From positions 62,001 to 126,000 of the forward strand of contig NZ_QURN01000006.1 of NCBI RefSeq assembly GCF_003403035.1: 64,000 bases of DNA. Direction: 5' to 3'. The position numbers were made by a program, and so were the translations under genes. The notes under the pieces are model-generated. The model did not search any database. It saw only the letters and a list, made by a program, of their open reading frames with translations, and had not been told where the DNA came from. Shown one piece after another: positions 34,139 to 43,811 of this stretch. The DNA is from Mesorhizobium denitrificans (GTDB taxonomy: Bacteria > Pseudomonadota > Alphaproteobacteria > Rhizobiales > Rhizobiaceae). Every line of letters starts with the position of its first letter. The first letter of the stretch is position 1.

Positions 34139-35323
34139 ATGTCCGCATCTTCGATTGTTGTTGCGAGCGCCGCACGCACCCCTGTCGGCTCTTTCAATGG
34201 TTCGTTTGCCAATACTCCGGCTCACGAACTGGGCGCAGTTGCGATCAAGGCTGTGCTTGAACGCGCCGGCGTCGATCCGAAAGAGGTGGATGAGGTCATT
34301 TTCGGCCAGATTCTGACGGCAGGGCAGGGCCAGAACCCAGCCCGTCAGGCCGCGATCAAGGCTGGCATTCCGAATGAAGCGACTGCCTGGGGCCTCAACC
34401 AGCTTTGCGGTTCCGGCTTGCGAACAATCGCAATCGGCATGCAGCAGATCGCCACGGGTGATGCCAAGATCATCGTTGCCGGCGGACAGGAATCGATGTC
34501 GATGGCGCCGCATTGCCAGCATCTGCGCAATGGCGTCAAGATGGGCGATTTCAAGATGATCGATACGATGATCAAGGATGGCCTGACGGATGCCTTCTAT
34601 GGCTATCATATGGGGAATACCGCGGAAAATGTCGCGCGTCAGTGGCAGCTTACGCGTGACGAACAGGACGCATTCGCTGTTGCGTCGCAGAACAAGGCCG
34701 AGACAGCACAGAAGGCTGGCCGGTTCAAGGATGAGATCGTTCCGGTGACGGTCAAGGGCCGCAAGGAGGATGTCATTGTTGATGCGGACGAATATATCCG
34801 TCACGGCGCGACTATCGAGGCGATGGCCAAGCTGCGGCCTGCTTTTGACAAGGAAGGCACGGTGACGGCGGGTAACGCTTCCGGCATCAATGACGGTGCT
34901 GCTGCTGCTCTGCTGATGACCGAGGAGGAAGCCGCGCGCCGCGGCCTTACGCCACTGGTGCGAATCGTGTCGTGGGCGACTGCTGGCGTCGATCCGCAGA
35001 TCATGGGTACGGGGCCGATACCGGCTTCCCGCCGCGCGCTGGAGAAAGCCGGCTGGAAGGTGGATGATCTCGATCTGGTCGAAGCCAACGAGGCGTTCGC
35101 TGCGCAGGCTTGCGCGGTCAACAAGGATATGGGCTGGAATACGGACATCGTGAATGTCAATGGCGGCGCGATCGCAATTGGCCATCCGGTCGGCGCGTCG
35201 GGCGCTCGCGTTTTCAACACGCTGGTCTATGAAATGGGTCGCCGTGGTGCAAAGAGGGGCCTCGCTACGCTTTGCATCGGCGGTGGCATGGGCATCGCCA
35301 TGTGCGTGGAATCGATGAAGTAA
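34139..35323 (+). CDS. phaA: Acetyl-CoA C-acetyltransferase
   Basis: 394 residues with GGAGGAATTAAA before the ATG. Thiolase residues: NQLCGSGLR with the nucleophilic Cys near 88, VEANEAFAAQ, GGAIAIGHPVGASGAR with the catalytic His, and CIGGGMG with the second Cys. Joins two acetyl-CoA to acetoacetyl-CoA, the first step of poly-3-hydroxybutyrate synthesis. 46 bp upstream of phaB on the same strand, so one operon; PHB synthase itself is not in the window. Confidence 0.96.
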   Translation: MSASSIVVASAARTPVGSFNGSFANTPAHELGAVAIKAVLERAGVDPKEVDEVIFGQILTAGQGQNPARQAAIKAGIPNEATAWGLNQLCGSGLRTIAIGMQQIATGDAKIIVAGGQESMSMAPHCQHLRNGVKMGDFKMIDTMIKDGLTDAFYGYHMGNTAENVARQWQLTRDEQDAFAVASQNKAETAQKAGRFKDEIVPVTVKGRKEDVIVDADEYIRHGATIEAMAKLRPAFDKEGTVTAGNASGINDGAAAALLMTEEEAARRGLTPLVRIVSWATAGVDPQIMGTGPIPASRRALEKAGWKVDDLDLVEANEAFAAQACAVNKDMGWNTDIVNVNGGAIAIGHPVGASGARVFNTLVYEMGRRGAKRGLATLCIGGGMGIAMCVESMK

Positions 35324-35369
35324 ATCAGACCCCGCAAACGGGACAGCATTCAGGGAGGAGAACGGCCAT

Positions 35370-36095
35370 ATGGCAAGAACAGCAATCGTGACCGGTGGAT
35401 CGCGCGGTATTGGAGCGGCTATTTCAATAGCTCTCAAGGCGGCTGGCTATAATGTAGCCGCCAACTATGCCGGCAATGACGAGGCGGCGAAGAAATTCAC
35501 CGCGGAAACCGGCATCAAGACCTATAAGTGGTCGGTGGCCGACTATGATGCTTGCGTGGCGGGCGTCAAACAGGTGGAAGCGGAGCTTGGGCCCGTCGAT
35601 ATCCTGGTGAACAATGCGGGCATCACGCGCGATGCGATGTTCCACAAGATGACGCCGCAGCAGTGGAAGGAAGTGATCGACACCAATCTGTCGGGCGTCT
35701 TCAATATGAGCCATCCGGTGTGGGGCGGTATGCGCGACCGTAAGTTCGGCCGCATCATCACCATCTCCTCTATCAATGGTCAAAAGGGGCAGGCAGGGCA
35801 GGTGAACTACTCGTCGGCGAAGGCTGGCGATATCGGCTTTACCAAGGCGCTGGCGCAGGAAGGCGCACGCGCGGGCATCACGGTGAACGTGATTGCGCCG
35901 GGTTATATCGCGACAGAGATGGTGAAGGCCATCGACGAAAAGGTGCTGAACGAGCGCATCATTCCGCAGATACCTGTGGGCCGCCTGGGCGAGCCGGAAG
36001 AGATTGCGCGCTGTGTTGTGTTCCTGGCTTCCGACGAGGCAGGGTTCATCACCGGCTCGACCATTTCGGCGAATGGTGGTCAGTATTTCGCCTAA
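35370..36095 (+). CDS. phaB: Acetoacetyl-CoA reductase
   Basis: 241 residues, GGAGGAG upstream. Short-chain dehydrogenase: TGGSRGIGAAIS nucleotide loop (8-19), NNAGITRD, and the Ser-Tyr-Lys set in ISSINGQKGQAGQVNYSSAK. NADPH-dependent reduction of acetoacetyl-CoA to (R)-3-hydroxybutyryl-CoA, the second PHB step. The high similarity to FabG-type proteins is resolved by the FNMSHPVWGGMRDRKFGRII region and by its place after phaA. Ends with a strong terminator. Confidence 0.95.
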   Translation: MARTAIVTGGSRGIGAAISIALKAAGYNVAANYAGNDEAAKKFTAETGIKTYKWSVADYDACVAGVKQVEAELGPVDILVNNAGITRDAMFHKMTPQQWKEVIDTNLSGVFNMSHPVWGGMRDRKFGRIITISSINGQKGQAGQVNYSSAKAGDIGFTKALAQEGARAGITVNVIAPGYIATEMVKAIDEKVLNERIIPQIPVGRLGEPEEIARCVVFLASDEAGFITGSTISANGGQYFA

Positions 36096-36116
36096 CCAAC
36101 GGCGCTTGTGAAAAAG

Positions 36117-36150
36117 AAAAACCCGGCTCGATGGCCGGGTTTTTTGTTTT
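36117..36150 (+). terminator. Terminator of phaAB
   Basis: Stem AAAAACCCGGC/GCCGGGTTTTT with TCGATG loop, then TTTTTGTTTTT; 22 bp past the phaB stop. It also faces the end of carD, so it may serve both strands. Confidence 0.92.
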
Positions 36151-36165
36151 TATGAGGCGCGCCTA

Positions 36166-36747
36166 TCAGGCAGCTTCTTCCTGCTCGGCTTCCTCATTGT
36201 CAGCCTTCGTGCCGCGCTTCGGACCCTTTGCAAGGTTCGCTTCGATCAGGCGGACGGCTTCCGTGTCCGACATTTTGTTGACGGCCGCGATTTCGCGCGC
36301 CATGCGGTCAAGCGCAGCTTCATAAAGCTGGCGCTCGGAATAGGACTGCTCAGGCTGCGTGTCTGCACGGAACAGGTCGCGTACGACTTCAGAGATCGAG
36401 ATCAGGTCGCCGGAATTGATCTTTGCATCATATTCCTGCGCGCGGCGCGACCACATGGTGCGCTTGATACGGGCGCGGCCCTGAACAACCTTGAGAGCGC
36501 GGTCAACATAGTCCGTCTCGGAAAGCTTGCGCATGCCGATAGACTGTGCCTTTGCGACCGGCACCTTGAGGCGCATCTTGTCTTTCTGAAAGTCGATCAC
36601 GAACAGTTCCAGCTTGTGACCCGCTACTTCCTGCTCGTCGATAGACACGATTTGTCCAACGCCGTGTGCGGGATAGACGATGAACTCGCCGGTCTTGAAA
36701 CCGTGACGGGCGGGCGCGGGCTTCTTCTGCTGGGTGGTCGATGCCAT
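36166..36747 (-). CDS. carD: CarD-family transcription regulator
   Basis: 193 residues from ATG 36747 (AAGGAG 10 bp upstream). Residues 15-75 are the RNA-polymerase-interacting Tudor-like domain (FKTGEFIVYPAHGVGQIVSI, then LELFVIDFQKDKMRLKVP); about 80-170 are the helical DNA-binding domain with RRAQEYDAKINSGDLISISE. CarD/CdnL binds the beta subunit and stabilises open promoters, notably rRNA promoters. The last 15 residues are acidic. Convergent with phaB. Confidence 0.94.
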   Translation of the reverse strand: MASTTQQKKPAPARHGFKTGEFIVYPAHGVGQIVSIDEQEVAGHKLELFVIDFQKDKMRLKVPVAKAQSIGMRKLSETDYVDRALKVVQGRARIKRTMWSRRAQEYDAKINSGDLISISEVVRDLFRADTQPEQSYSERQLYEAALDRMAREIAAVNKMSDTEAVRLIEANLAKGPKRGTKADNEEAEQEEAA

Positions 36748-37073
36748 TCGCTTATGACTCCTTTTGGGTACTATCTGCGAAAACATGGCCGAGACGGCGT
36801 TTTCGTCCAAGATTGTCCCAAGCGACCGAGAAAAAACTTTCCCACCGGCGTCGGCCAAATAGAGGCCGCAGCATCCAGTTCAACAACACCAGTATTGCTG
36901 GTGCGGAAATATGGGAAACGACCTTTCAGCGAGTGGCCTGAGCGACAAGATTGACGATATGCCGACGGCATTTCTTAGACAGGTAACATAAAACCTGCCA
37001 AGAATCAAGGTTTTTGCTGCAAGCGCGAACAATCGCGCGTCAAGTGCTCATTTTGTGAGCACAAATGAAAAGA
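36748..37073. other. Intergenic region between carD and fdxA
   Basis: 326 bp without a supported gene. A 7-bp stem GTGCTCA/TGAGCAC with TTTTG loop (37044-37062) lies 12 bp beyond the fdxA stop and may end that transcript, though no T-tract follows. The rest should contain the carD promoter, which I cannot place. Confidence 0.5.
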
Positions 37074-37409
37074 TCAATCGCCGGTGCCGGGTTCGGGCGA
37101 AAAATACTTTAACTTGTCCGGCACGCCGTCAAACTCTTTGGCTTCAGGCAGTTCCGGCTTCTTCTGGGTGATGTTCGGCCATTTCGCCGCATATTCAGTA
37201 TTGAGCGCCAGCCAATCATCCAGATTGCGCTCCGTATCGGGCTTGATGGCGTCGGCTGGACACTCGGGCTCACACACGCCGCAGTCGATGCATTCGTCTG
37301 GATGAATGACGAGCATGTTCTCGCCTTCGTAGAAGCAATCGACCGGACAAACCTCTACGCAATCCGTGTATTTGCACTTTATGCAATTGTCGGTGACGAT
37401 GTAGGTCAT
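37074..37409 (-). CDS. fdxA: Seven-iron ferredoxin FdxA
   Basis: 111 residues. The first 55 hold the [3Fe-4S]/[4Fe-4S] pattern: [18 protein letters not shown] and [16 protein letters not shown]; the remainder is the usual Asp/Tyr-rich tail ([20 protein letters not shown]). Low-potential electron carrier in the cytosol. Alphaproteobacterial genomes often keep fdxA beside carD and an S4-domain gene, as here. Single gene, 114 bp after the S4 gene on the same strand. Confidence 0.96.
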   Translation of the reverse strand: MTYIVTDNCIKCKYTDCVEVCPVDCFYEGENMLVIHPDECIDCGVCEPECPADAIKPDTERNLDDWLALNTEYAAKWPNITQKKPELPEAKEFDGVPDKLKYFSPEPGTGD

Positions 37410-37523
37410 GCTTCAGGCATTCCGGTTCTGCTTGTGCGGTGAGGTAACGCCTTTGCAATCTGCTTGCAAGGGCAGCAAACACTCCAAAGTGTCGCTATTT
37501 AGGAAGGTTTTTCTTTCTTGGCG

Positions 37524-37829
37524 TCAACTGTCCGTTTTGTCTTCTTCCAAAGGCGTGCTGTCGGGCGACAGATCTTCATACATCAGCCGGGCCTCAACGG
37601 CGGGGCCTCGGCGTTCGCCGAGCGACAGGACACGGTAAACGAGAATTCGCCGCTCAAGCGTGATGGTGAGCACATCGCCCAGCTTGACGCTGTCCGACGA
37701 TTGGGTGGCCTTTTCGCGGTTGATGCGTACGCCGCCAGCTTCGACAAGCTTGGCGGCCAGCGAGCGCGACTTAACCGCGCGTGAGAAGAACAGCCATTTG
37801 TCGATGCGCTGCCTTCCGCTCGCGATCAA
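37524..37829 (-). CDS. S4-domain RNA-binding protein (Hsp15-like)
   Basis: 101 residues. Residues 7-50 are the S4 fold (RQRIDKWLFFSRAVKSRSLA, then KLVEAGGVRINREKATQSSD), followed by VKLGDVLTITLERRILVYRV. Resembles HslR/Hsp15, which handles stalled 50S-nascent chain complexes after heat stress. It starts 9 bp after the stop of the helicase gene, so the pair is an operon with related RNA roles. The last 20 residues are acidic and poorly conserved in type. Confidence 0.88.
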   Translation of the reverse strand: MIASGRQRIDKWLFFSRAVKSRSLAAKLVEAGGVRINREKATQSSDSVKLGDVLTITLERRILVYRVLSLGERRGPAVEARLMYEDLSPDSTPLEEDKTDS

Positions 37830-37838
37830 CGAACGTCT

Positions 37839-40800
37839 CTACTTGCGAAGCTGGTCGCGCAGTGCCGCGAGCTTGGCAAAAGGCGAGTCAGGATCAATGC
37901 GGGCAGGGCGTTCTTCCCGCGGCTTCTGCTGGTGAGACGGCGGGTTTTTCTTGCCGCCCTCATGTGGCTTGCCGCCATGATCTCCACGATGCGGCTTGCC
38001 CTTGAATGGACGGTCCTTGCGCTCGCCGGCCTGCTGCTCTCCACCGGGTTTGCGATGCTGCTGGCCGTGTCGGTTGCGGTTTTGGCCGTCCTGACGCTGG
38101 CTTGCGCCATGTTGACGCGGACGATGATCGAACCGCTGCGGCCGCCACAGGATGATTGGCTTGGGCGCTTCTGCAGGTTCTTCGGATGGAGTTGATTGCG
38201 GCTCTGTTGCCGGAGCTTCTTCCGTCGCTTCCACGACTACGTTGGGAGCAGCTTCGGTTGCGGGAGCTTCTTCCTGAACTCCGGCCACAGCAATCGGCTC
38301 GGCCTCATTGGCCTCAGTTGAAACTTCATCAGTTTGAGGTGCAGCGACGGCTTCGGCTTCGACAACAGGCCGTGGCTCAGCGGCTTCCTTTGCTGCCGCA
38401 TCCAGCGATTCCAGTTTCGCCTTTACTTCTTCGGCGGGTCGAGCATCGCCGCGATAGCCGAGCCCTTTCAGGATTTGATCCATATCGTCGGCGGTTGCAC
38501 CGAGAATAGACATCATGGGCGGTGTGACCATGAAGGCATTGCCGTCAAACGCGCCGTCTGGACGTGCACCGGTTCCGGCCTTCCATGCCAGTGCAGGGCG
38601 GATGAGGTCTGCAAGGCGCTCCAGAATGTCAACGCGCACTGCGCGCTTTCCGAGCACGCGATAACCGGCGAGCCGATAGAAAGCAGGCTCAAACTCAGCG
38701 TCTACGGCAAGCGAGGTGCGTCCGGTCGAAAGGGCATGCACGACATCGCCAAAGCCAGGCTTGCCCTTGCCGTCATGTTTCAGCGACCAGAGCAGCGTGA
38801 CCAGACCGGCGGGCGCGGGCTTTAACAAGGACGGGACGAAGATGTGATACGCGCCGAAGCGCACGCCAAGACGGCGCAGGGCTGCGCGCCCTTCCTGATC
38901 CAGCGCCTTCATTTCGTCGGCAATATCGCGGCGGCTAATGACACCGAGGTTTTCAACCAACCGGAATGCGATGCCCCGCGCGATGCCGGAAACCTGCTCG
39001 GCATTTTTCAGGTCGAGTAGTGGCTTGAGCAAGGATTCGATCTGGAAGTTCACGAAGCGCTCGGCGCGGGCCGCGACCTTATCGCGGGCTGTGCCGGTCA
39101 ATTGCTCATCTGCCAGCAGCACAATGCGCGGCTTGAGCACGTCTTCGCCATCCGTGAGTGTCGCGATGGGCGCACCGATCCAGCGGAGCGTTCCGTCGGA
39201 CGCAATCGCGATGTCTCCATTCGGTCCACCGGAGAAGCGTTCAGCACGCGTTTCAAACTCGGTCGCAAGCGCCTTTTGTGCGGCAGCGCGGATTGCCTTT
39301 CCGTCTTCGCCACCAGCGCTCTGGTCAGCGGTAAAACGGAACCCCTGCAATTCGCCGACATGGTGGCCTTCCACCGTGACGGTTCCTGCGGCGTTTATTT
39401 CAGCTTCAAGCATCGTGTTCTCTCTCAGGCGGCGCATGAGGACGGAAGTCCTGCGGTCTACGAAGCGTTTCGTCAACCGCTCATGCAGCGCATCTGATAG
39501 ACGATCTTCGATTTCCCGTGTCTTTTCTTGCCAGTGAAGGGGATCGGCGAGCCAGCCGGGCCGATTTGACACAAATGTCCAGGTGCGAATCTGCGCGATG
39601 CGATGCGAAAGCGTATCGATGTCGCCCTCGGTCGCATCGGCGCGCCGCACCTGTTCAGCCATGTAGTCTTCATCGACGTGACCGCGCTTTACGAGGTCGA
39701 AATAGATGTTCGCGATGATGTCCGCATGTTGCGCGGGCGCGATCTTGCGGTAGTCCGGCAGCGCGCAGACTTCCCACAACAGGCCGACGCGCGATGAACT
39801 GGTGGCGAGCGCCTTGACCTCACCGTCTTTGGACAGATGCTCAAGCGCTTGTGCGTCCACGGCAGGCGGGGCGCGGGTCAAACCCTCGATCGGTGCATTC
39901 GTTTCAATGGAGCGCTTGAGCGCATCAAGGCTGCTGTAGTCGAACTGCGCGGTGCGCCATTGCAGCACCTTCGTCGGCTCGAAATCATGGGATTCGAGTT
40001 TTTGAATCAGCTCTTCATCGAACGGATCGACACGACCCGTGACGCCGAATGTGCCGTCACGTAGATGCCGACCGGCGCGGCCCGCAATCTGCCCGAGTTC
40101 TGCTGGGGTGAGCTGGCGGTATTGGTATCCATCGAACTTGCGGTTCTGCGCAAACGCGACGTGATCAACGTCGAGATTGAGCCCCATGCCGATTGCGTCG
40201 GTGGCGATGAGATAATCGACATCGCCGGACTGGTAGAGCGCGACCTGCGCGTTGCGAGTGCGGGGACTGAGCGCGCCGAGGACGACCGCAGCGCCGCCCT
40301 GCTGACGGCGGATCAATTCCGCAATGCCGTAGACTTCATCCGCCGAGAAGGCGACGACAGCTGAGCGACGGGGCAACCGTGTAAGCTTTTTCGAGCCCGC
40401 ATAGGCGAGGTGGGACAGGCGCGGACGCGTCAGCACATTCACGCCGCGCAGCAGCTTTTCCAAAATGCCGCGCATGGTGGGAGCGCCGAGCAACAGCGTT
40501 TCCTGACGCCCGCGCAGATGCAGGATGCGGTCCGTGAAAATATGGCCGCGTTCCAGGTCGCCCGCGAGCTGCACCTCGTCGATTGCGACAAAGGCGGCAT
40601 CGGTTTCGCGCGGCATGGCCTCAACGGTGCAGACCGAATATTTCGCGCCGACGGGCTGGATTTTTTCCTCGCCCGTGATGAGTGCGACCTTGTTTGCCCC
40701 GACCTTGTCGCAAACACGCTGATAAACCTCACGAGCCAGCAGGCGCAGCGGCAAGCCGATAACACCGCTTTCGTGGGCAACCATTCGCTCGATGGCCAGA

Positions 40801-40892
40801 TGGGTCTTGCCGGTGTTCGTCGGCCCAAGAACCGCGGTCACATCACGGCCCGATAGGATGAGGGGCTGGGCGGGTTTTGACTGAACGTTCAT
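37839..40892 (-). CDS. SUV3-like ATP-dependent RNA/DNA helicase
   Basis: 1017 residues from ATG 40892, which gives a start directly before the helicase core; longer starts are open but have no ribosome site either. Walker A GPTNTGKT (about 22-29), IDEVQLAGD (DEVQ, motif II, about 105-113), ALSPRTRNAQ and the motif VI QIAGRAGRH (near 270). This is the mitochondrial SUV3/DEVQ branch of SF2 found in alphaproteobacteria. Residues after about 850 are low-complexity: an acidic Ala/Glu stretch, then a basic Pro/Gln/Lys/His/Gly tail (HRPRQHGASQRQDGQNRNRH) suited to RNA binding. Operon with the S4 gene. Confidence 0.9.
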   Translation of the reverse strand: MNVQSKPAQPLILSGRDVTAVLGPTNTGKTHLAIERMVAHESGVIGLPLRLLAREVYQRVCDKVGANKVALITGEEKIQPVGAKYSVCTVEAMPRETDAAFVAIDEVQLAGDLERGHIFTDRILHLRGRQETLLLGAPTMRGILEKLLRGVNVLTRPRLSHLAYAGSKKLTRLPRRSAVVAFSADEVYGIAELIRRQQGGAAVVLGALSPRTRNAQVALYQSGDVDYLIATDAIGMGLNLDVDHVAFAQNRKFDGYQYRQLTPAELGQIAGRAGRHLRDGTFGVTGRVDPFDEELIQKLESHDFEPTKVLQWRTAQFDYSSLDALKRSIETNAPIEGLTRAPPAVDAQALEHLSKDGEVKALATSSSRVGLLWEVCALPDYRKIAPAQHADIIANIYFDLVKRGHVDEDYMAEQVRRADATEGDIDTLSHRIAQIRTWTFVSNRPGWLADPLHWQEKTREIEDRLSDALHERLTKRFVDRRTSVLMRRLRENTMLEAEINAAGTVTVEGHHVGELQGFRFTADQSAGGEDGKAIRAAAQKALATEFETRAERFSGGPNGDIAIASDGTLRWIGAPIATLTDGEDVLKPRIVLLADEQLTGTARDKVAARAERFVNFQIESLLKPLLDLKNAEQVSGIARGIAFRLVENLGVISRRDIADEMKALDQEGRAALRRLGVRFGAYHIFVPSLLKPAPAGLVTLLWSLKHDGKGKPGFGDVVHALSTGRTSLAVDAEFEPAFYRLAGYRVLGKRAVRVDILERLADLIRPALAWKAGTGARPDGAFDGNAFMVTPPMMSILGATADDMDQILKGLGYRGDARPAEEVKAKLESLDAAAKEAAEPRPVVEAEAVAAPQTDEVSTEANEAEPIAVAGVQEEAPATEAAPNVVVEATEEAPATEPQSTPSEEPAEAPKPIILWRPQRFDHRPRQHGASQRQDGQNRNRHGQQHRKPGGEQQAGERKDRPFKGKPHRGDHGGKPHEGGKKNPPSHQQKPREERPARIDPDSPFAKLAALRDQLRK

Positions 40893-41477
40893 AGGGAAGG
40901 GATTGCCGAACTCCTGCGGCGGTTTGGGGCAAGTTGCCGTCGCGCGCGTTTGTCCACACATAGGCATTTAAGCACGGATGCGAAAGGATATTCTTTTTTG
41001 AACGCCTCCGGCGATTAACTTGTGGAACGAGTCTGGAACGAATCGGCGACGAATCGCTGACTCTGCGAAATTCTGTATTTGTTCACCCCTAGATTTAGAT
41101 TTTCACCACTCAAGTTGCACCACATGCTGAATCGGGGTGTGGGAGTCGAGCGTCAGTAAACGGTGCGGTGTTAACCTTTACAGGCAATTCAGTTTCGAAG
41201 GGTCTGGTCGTGCCGATAGAGGTTTGAAAAATAAAGATAATCTTAATTCAGCTTAACCGTTCCTTTATCGAATTTCGGTGTTTTCGTTAACGCTTCGAAC
41301 CAAGGCGGAACGAATCGGCGACGAATCACGGATCGAGCGAATTTCACGTTTTGTTCTCTACCAGATGTTGTGCCATACAGAAGTTCTCCCGCTATTTTGC
41401 ACAGGTTTTCCACAGGGGGAGAGGTGCAAATGCCGGCTAATGGTTAACGTGGGAAAGCTGGATCACCCCTTATCCGC
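40893..41477. other. Long intergenic region with phased repeats
   Basis: 585 bp without a supported gene, between the starts/ends of two minus-strand genes. It holds a 21-bp direct repeat (GGAACGAATCGGCGACGAAT plus C) at 41035-41055 and 41307-41327; within it ACGA recurs every 11 bp (41027, 41038, 41049; and 41310, 41321). GTTAAC or TTAACC appears several times, and a TTTTCCACA (41409-41417) is one base from a DnaA box. It must contain the helicase promoter. Confidence 0.5.
41035..41327. repeat. Pair of 21-bp direct repeats, 272 bp apart
   Basis: The copies at 41035-41055 and 41307-41327 are identical over 21 bases. Each contains CGAATC twice with 11-bp spacing. Short, phased and upstream of the helicase operon, they look more like binding sites than recombination scars. 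Confidence 0.6.
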
Positions 41478-42968
41478 CTAGCGGTCGGTGACGATCTTAA
41501 CCTTATAACCGGCCGGAACCGTGTTGCCGGTTGGGATCTCGTTCAGCACGCGGAAAAGCTCTTCCTTACGGTCCACACCGACCATGCGCGAGGACAGCGA
41601 GGCGACAGTATCGCCGGACCTTGCCGTGAGGATACGGATGCGGAGCGGCTTGAGCGCTGCCTTTTCGCTCGCGCTGAGAACGCGGAAACTGTCGCTGACC
41701 GTGCGGGCCGTTGCGTCGAGGCTGGTAGATGCAATCGGTGCGGCGGTGAGCAGGCGATAGACCTGTCCGCCGGCGCGGATCACAGCAATGTCGAATTGCC
41801 AGTTGTCGGCGCGGGCGCGCGCAATGGCAGCATCGTTGCCGTTGATCCGAACAGAACGGATGCTGTCTGCATCAAGGCCCGTAACCCAACCGCTGCGCAG
41901 ATAATCCGGCAGGGTGACGTTGGGCTGAAGTGTGACGCCATCGAAGCGAATGGCAATATTGCCGGGTCCGTTTGCCGTGACGGCGGCTGAAGAATTGTCG
42001 ATCACGAAACCTTCAGGCACGGAGAAGGAAACGCCGAGGCCGGGATGCAGGAAGGTGTGTCCGCGCACATAGCCTTCTTCCGGTGTGTCACCGAACAGCA
42101 GGCCGTCAATGCCCGCAAGATACGCGTCGCGGTCCACGATGCCGGTGCCGGGCGGGCCGAAGTCCCGCGCGTGCCGCTGTGCAAGATCGATGCGCTGCGG
42201 CGTGTTCGGATGGCTGGCCAGAAAGTCGAGGCTGGCATCGGTAGCGCCCGAAACGCTTCGCAAATTGCTGTAAGCCGCCATGGATTGCAGGAAGCGCCCC
42301 GCAGCGTAGGGATCAAAACCGGCCTGACCGCTGGACCTGATGCCGATGACATCCGCCTCCAGCTCCTGATTGCGGGAGAACTGCGCGAGCTTGAGCTTTC
42401 CGCGCAAGGCCGCGACCTCTGCGACCGAGCTTTGGCCGAACAGTTCGGTCGCCGCTTTGGTGGCAAGCTCGGCTTCGGCCTCTGCCTGCTGGCGCGCAAT
42501 GCCGTGATTGGCGGTTACGTGGCCCATTTCGTGGGCGAGAACGGCGGCGAGCTCGGCAGAATCGTTGGCGAGCGCGAGAAGGCCGCGCGTGACGTAGAGA
42601 TAACCGCCGGGAAGCGCGAAGGCGTTCACGTTTGGCGAATTGAGGATCGTGATGCGGTAGGCCTGCCCCGGATTGCCTGCGACAGTCGTGAGGTTGCCGA
42701 CAACCTTGGCGACCATGCGTTCAAGCTTGGGATCGGCATATTCGCCGCCATAGGTCGCCAGAATTCGGGGATGCTGCGCGCGGGCAAGGGCTGCGAGCTT
42801 GTTGTCCTTCTGGACCGTATCGACGGTGACGGGATTGTTTGACGGCTGGAATGCTGACTCGTCCACACGGGACGGATAGACATCGACGCCCTGGCAGGCG
42901 GTGAGCAGTGTCGAAAGCGCAAGCATAGCCATAGCTCGGCGCACCGCGCCGAAGCTTCTCAGCTTCAT
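41478..42968 (-). CDS. M48 metalloprotease lipoprotein (BepA-like)
   Basis: 496 residues from ATG 42968; a GTG at 42995 with GGAAGGA upstream is also possible. Signal with lipobox LLTAC (lipid-attached Cys near residue 25). Zinc site HEMGH in AAVLAHEMGHVTANHG, with the third ligand in RNQELEADVIGI. The C-terminus has a LysM-like end (LRIRILTARSGDTVASLSSR, then GNTVPAGYKVKIV) preceded by a beta domain. Such proteases check outer-membrane protein assembly in the periplasm. Transcribed alone. Confidence 0.9.
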   Translation of the reverse strand: MKLRSFGAVRRAMAMLALSTLLTACQGVDVYPSRVDESAFQPSNNPVTVDTVQKDNKLAALARAQHPRILATYGGEYADPKLERMVAKVVGNLTTVAGNPGQAYRITILNSPNVNAFALPGGYLYVTRGLLALANDSAELAAVLAHEMGHVTANHGIARQQAEAEAELATKAATELFGQSSVAEVAALRGKLKLAQFSRNQELEADVIGIRSSGQAGFDPYAAGRFLQSMAAYSNLRSVSGATDASLDFLASHPNTPQRIDLAQRHARDFGPPGTGIVDRDAYLAGIDGLLFGDTPEEGYVRGHTFLHPGLGVSFSVPEGFVIDNSSAAVTANGPGNIAIRFDGVTLQPNVTLPDYLRSGWVTGLDADSIRSVRINGNDAAIARARADNWQFDIAVIRAGGQVYRLLTAAPIASTSLDATARTVSDSFRVLSASEKAALKPLRIRILTARSGDTVASLSSRMVGVDRKEELFRVLNEIPTGNTVPAGYKVKIVTDR

Positions 42969-43067
42969 CCCGGTCGTTCGGGTTTTGCCCGTCACGCTCG
43001 TCCTTCCCACCTGTCATTACGCATCCTGCTGATGGATGCGTTCCGCCGCTGACGCTGTGGCGACAAA

Positions 43068-43811
43068 TTATGTCCGCTTCCGGGCAAGATTTGCCGATTC
43101 GTCAGCACCTATATATCGCCTGAACGCTTCTGGTGCACCGTTTCCGAAGAAATCATCAATAGGACCAGTCGCCGCAACCTTGCCTTCCTCTATGAAAATC
43201 ATGAACTCGGCAATGCGGCGTGCATCCTCCGGCTGGTGCGTGACGAACAGCAAGGTCATGCCCTTTTCGGCGTGGAGTTTTGCCAGCAGGTCCAGCATGT
43301 CATCCCGCAACGCAGGGCCAAGGGACGCGAAAGGCTCGTCGAGCAGGAGCACCGGGCGGTCCCGCACGAGCGCACGGGCAAGTGCGACGCGCTGGCGTTC
43401 GCCGCCGGAGAGTTCGGAAGGGAGGCGCTTTTCCTTACCGGTAAGGCCGGTCTGAGCGAGCGCGTCGCGGATGATTGCGCGATCTGAATCGGTGAGGTGC
43501 AGCGATGGAGAACGGCCAAGGCCGACGTTTTTCTCGACATTCAGATGGGCAAAGAGGTTGTTCTCCTGAAACACCATCGAGACGGGACGTTCGGAGGGGG
43601 CGAGTTCGGACACGTCCTTGCCGTCGATGAGGATGCGGCCGGATTCCGGTTTTTCGAAACCGGCGACGAGGTTGAGCAGCGTGGTCTTGCCGGCGCCGCT
43701 CGGCCCCATGATCGCGGCAATGACGCCCGGCTGGACGGCAACGTCGAACAGCACGCGGGTTTCGGCATAACCGAAGGCAACTTGATCCAGCTTGACGCTT
43801 GCGTCGGTCAT
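43068..43811 (-). CDS. thiQ: Thiamine ABC transporter ATPase
   Basis: 247 residues from ATG 43811; its ATGA overlaps the thiP stop. Walker [10 protein letters not shown] (about 35-43), signature [20 protein letters not shown], Walker [13 protein letters not shown], His loop VTHQPED. Supplies ATP energy for uptake of thiamine or its phosphates. Last gene of thiBPQ, under the TPP riboswitch at 46441-46532. Confidence 0.95.
   Translation of the reverse strand: MTDASVKLDQVAFGYAETRVLFDVAVQPGVIAAIMGPSGAGKTTLLNLVAGFEKPESGRILIDGKDVSELAPSERPVSMVFQENNLFAHLNVEKNVGLGRSPSLHLTDSDRAIIRDALAQTGLTGKEKRLPSELSGGERQRVALARALVRDRPVLLLDEPFASLGPALRDDMLDLLAKLHAEKGMTLLFVTHQPEDARRIAEFMIFIEEGKVAATGPIDDFFGNGAPEAFRRYIGADESANLARKRT

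Noticed and set aside
37932-38195. 87-codon hydrophobic plus-strand frame
   Set aside because: Mirror of the basic Pro/Gln/Lys/His tail of the helicase; hydrophobicity is a codon artefact.
40893-41477. Chromosomal replication origin
   Set aside because: Only one near-DnaA box and no hemE, dnaA or parAB neighbourhood; the direct repeats are better seen as regulatory.
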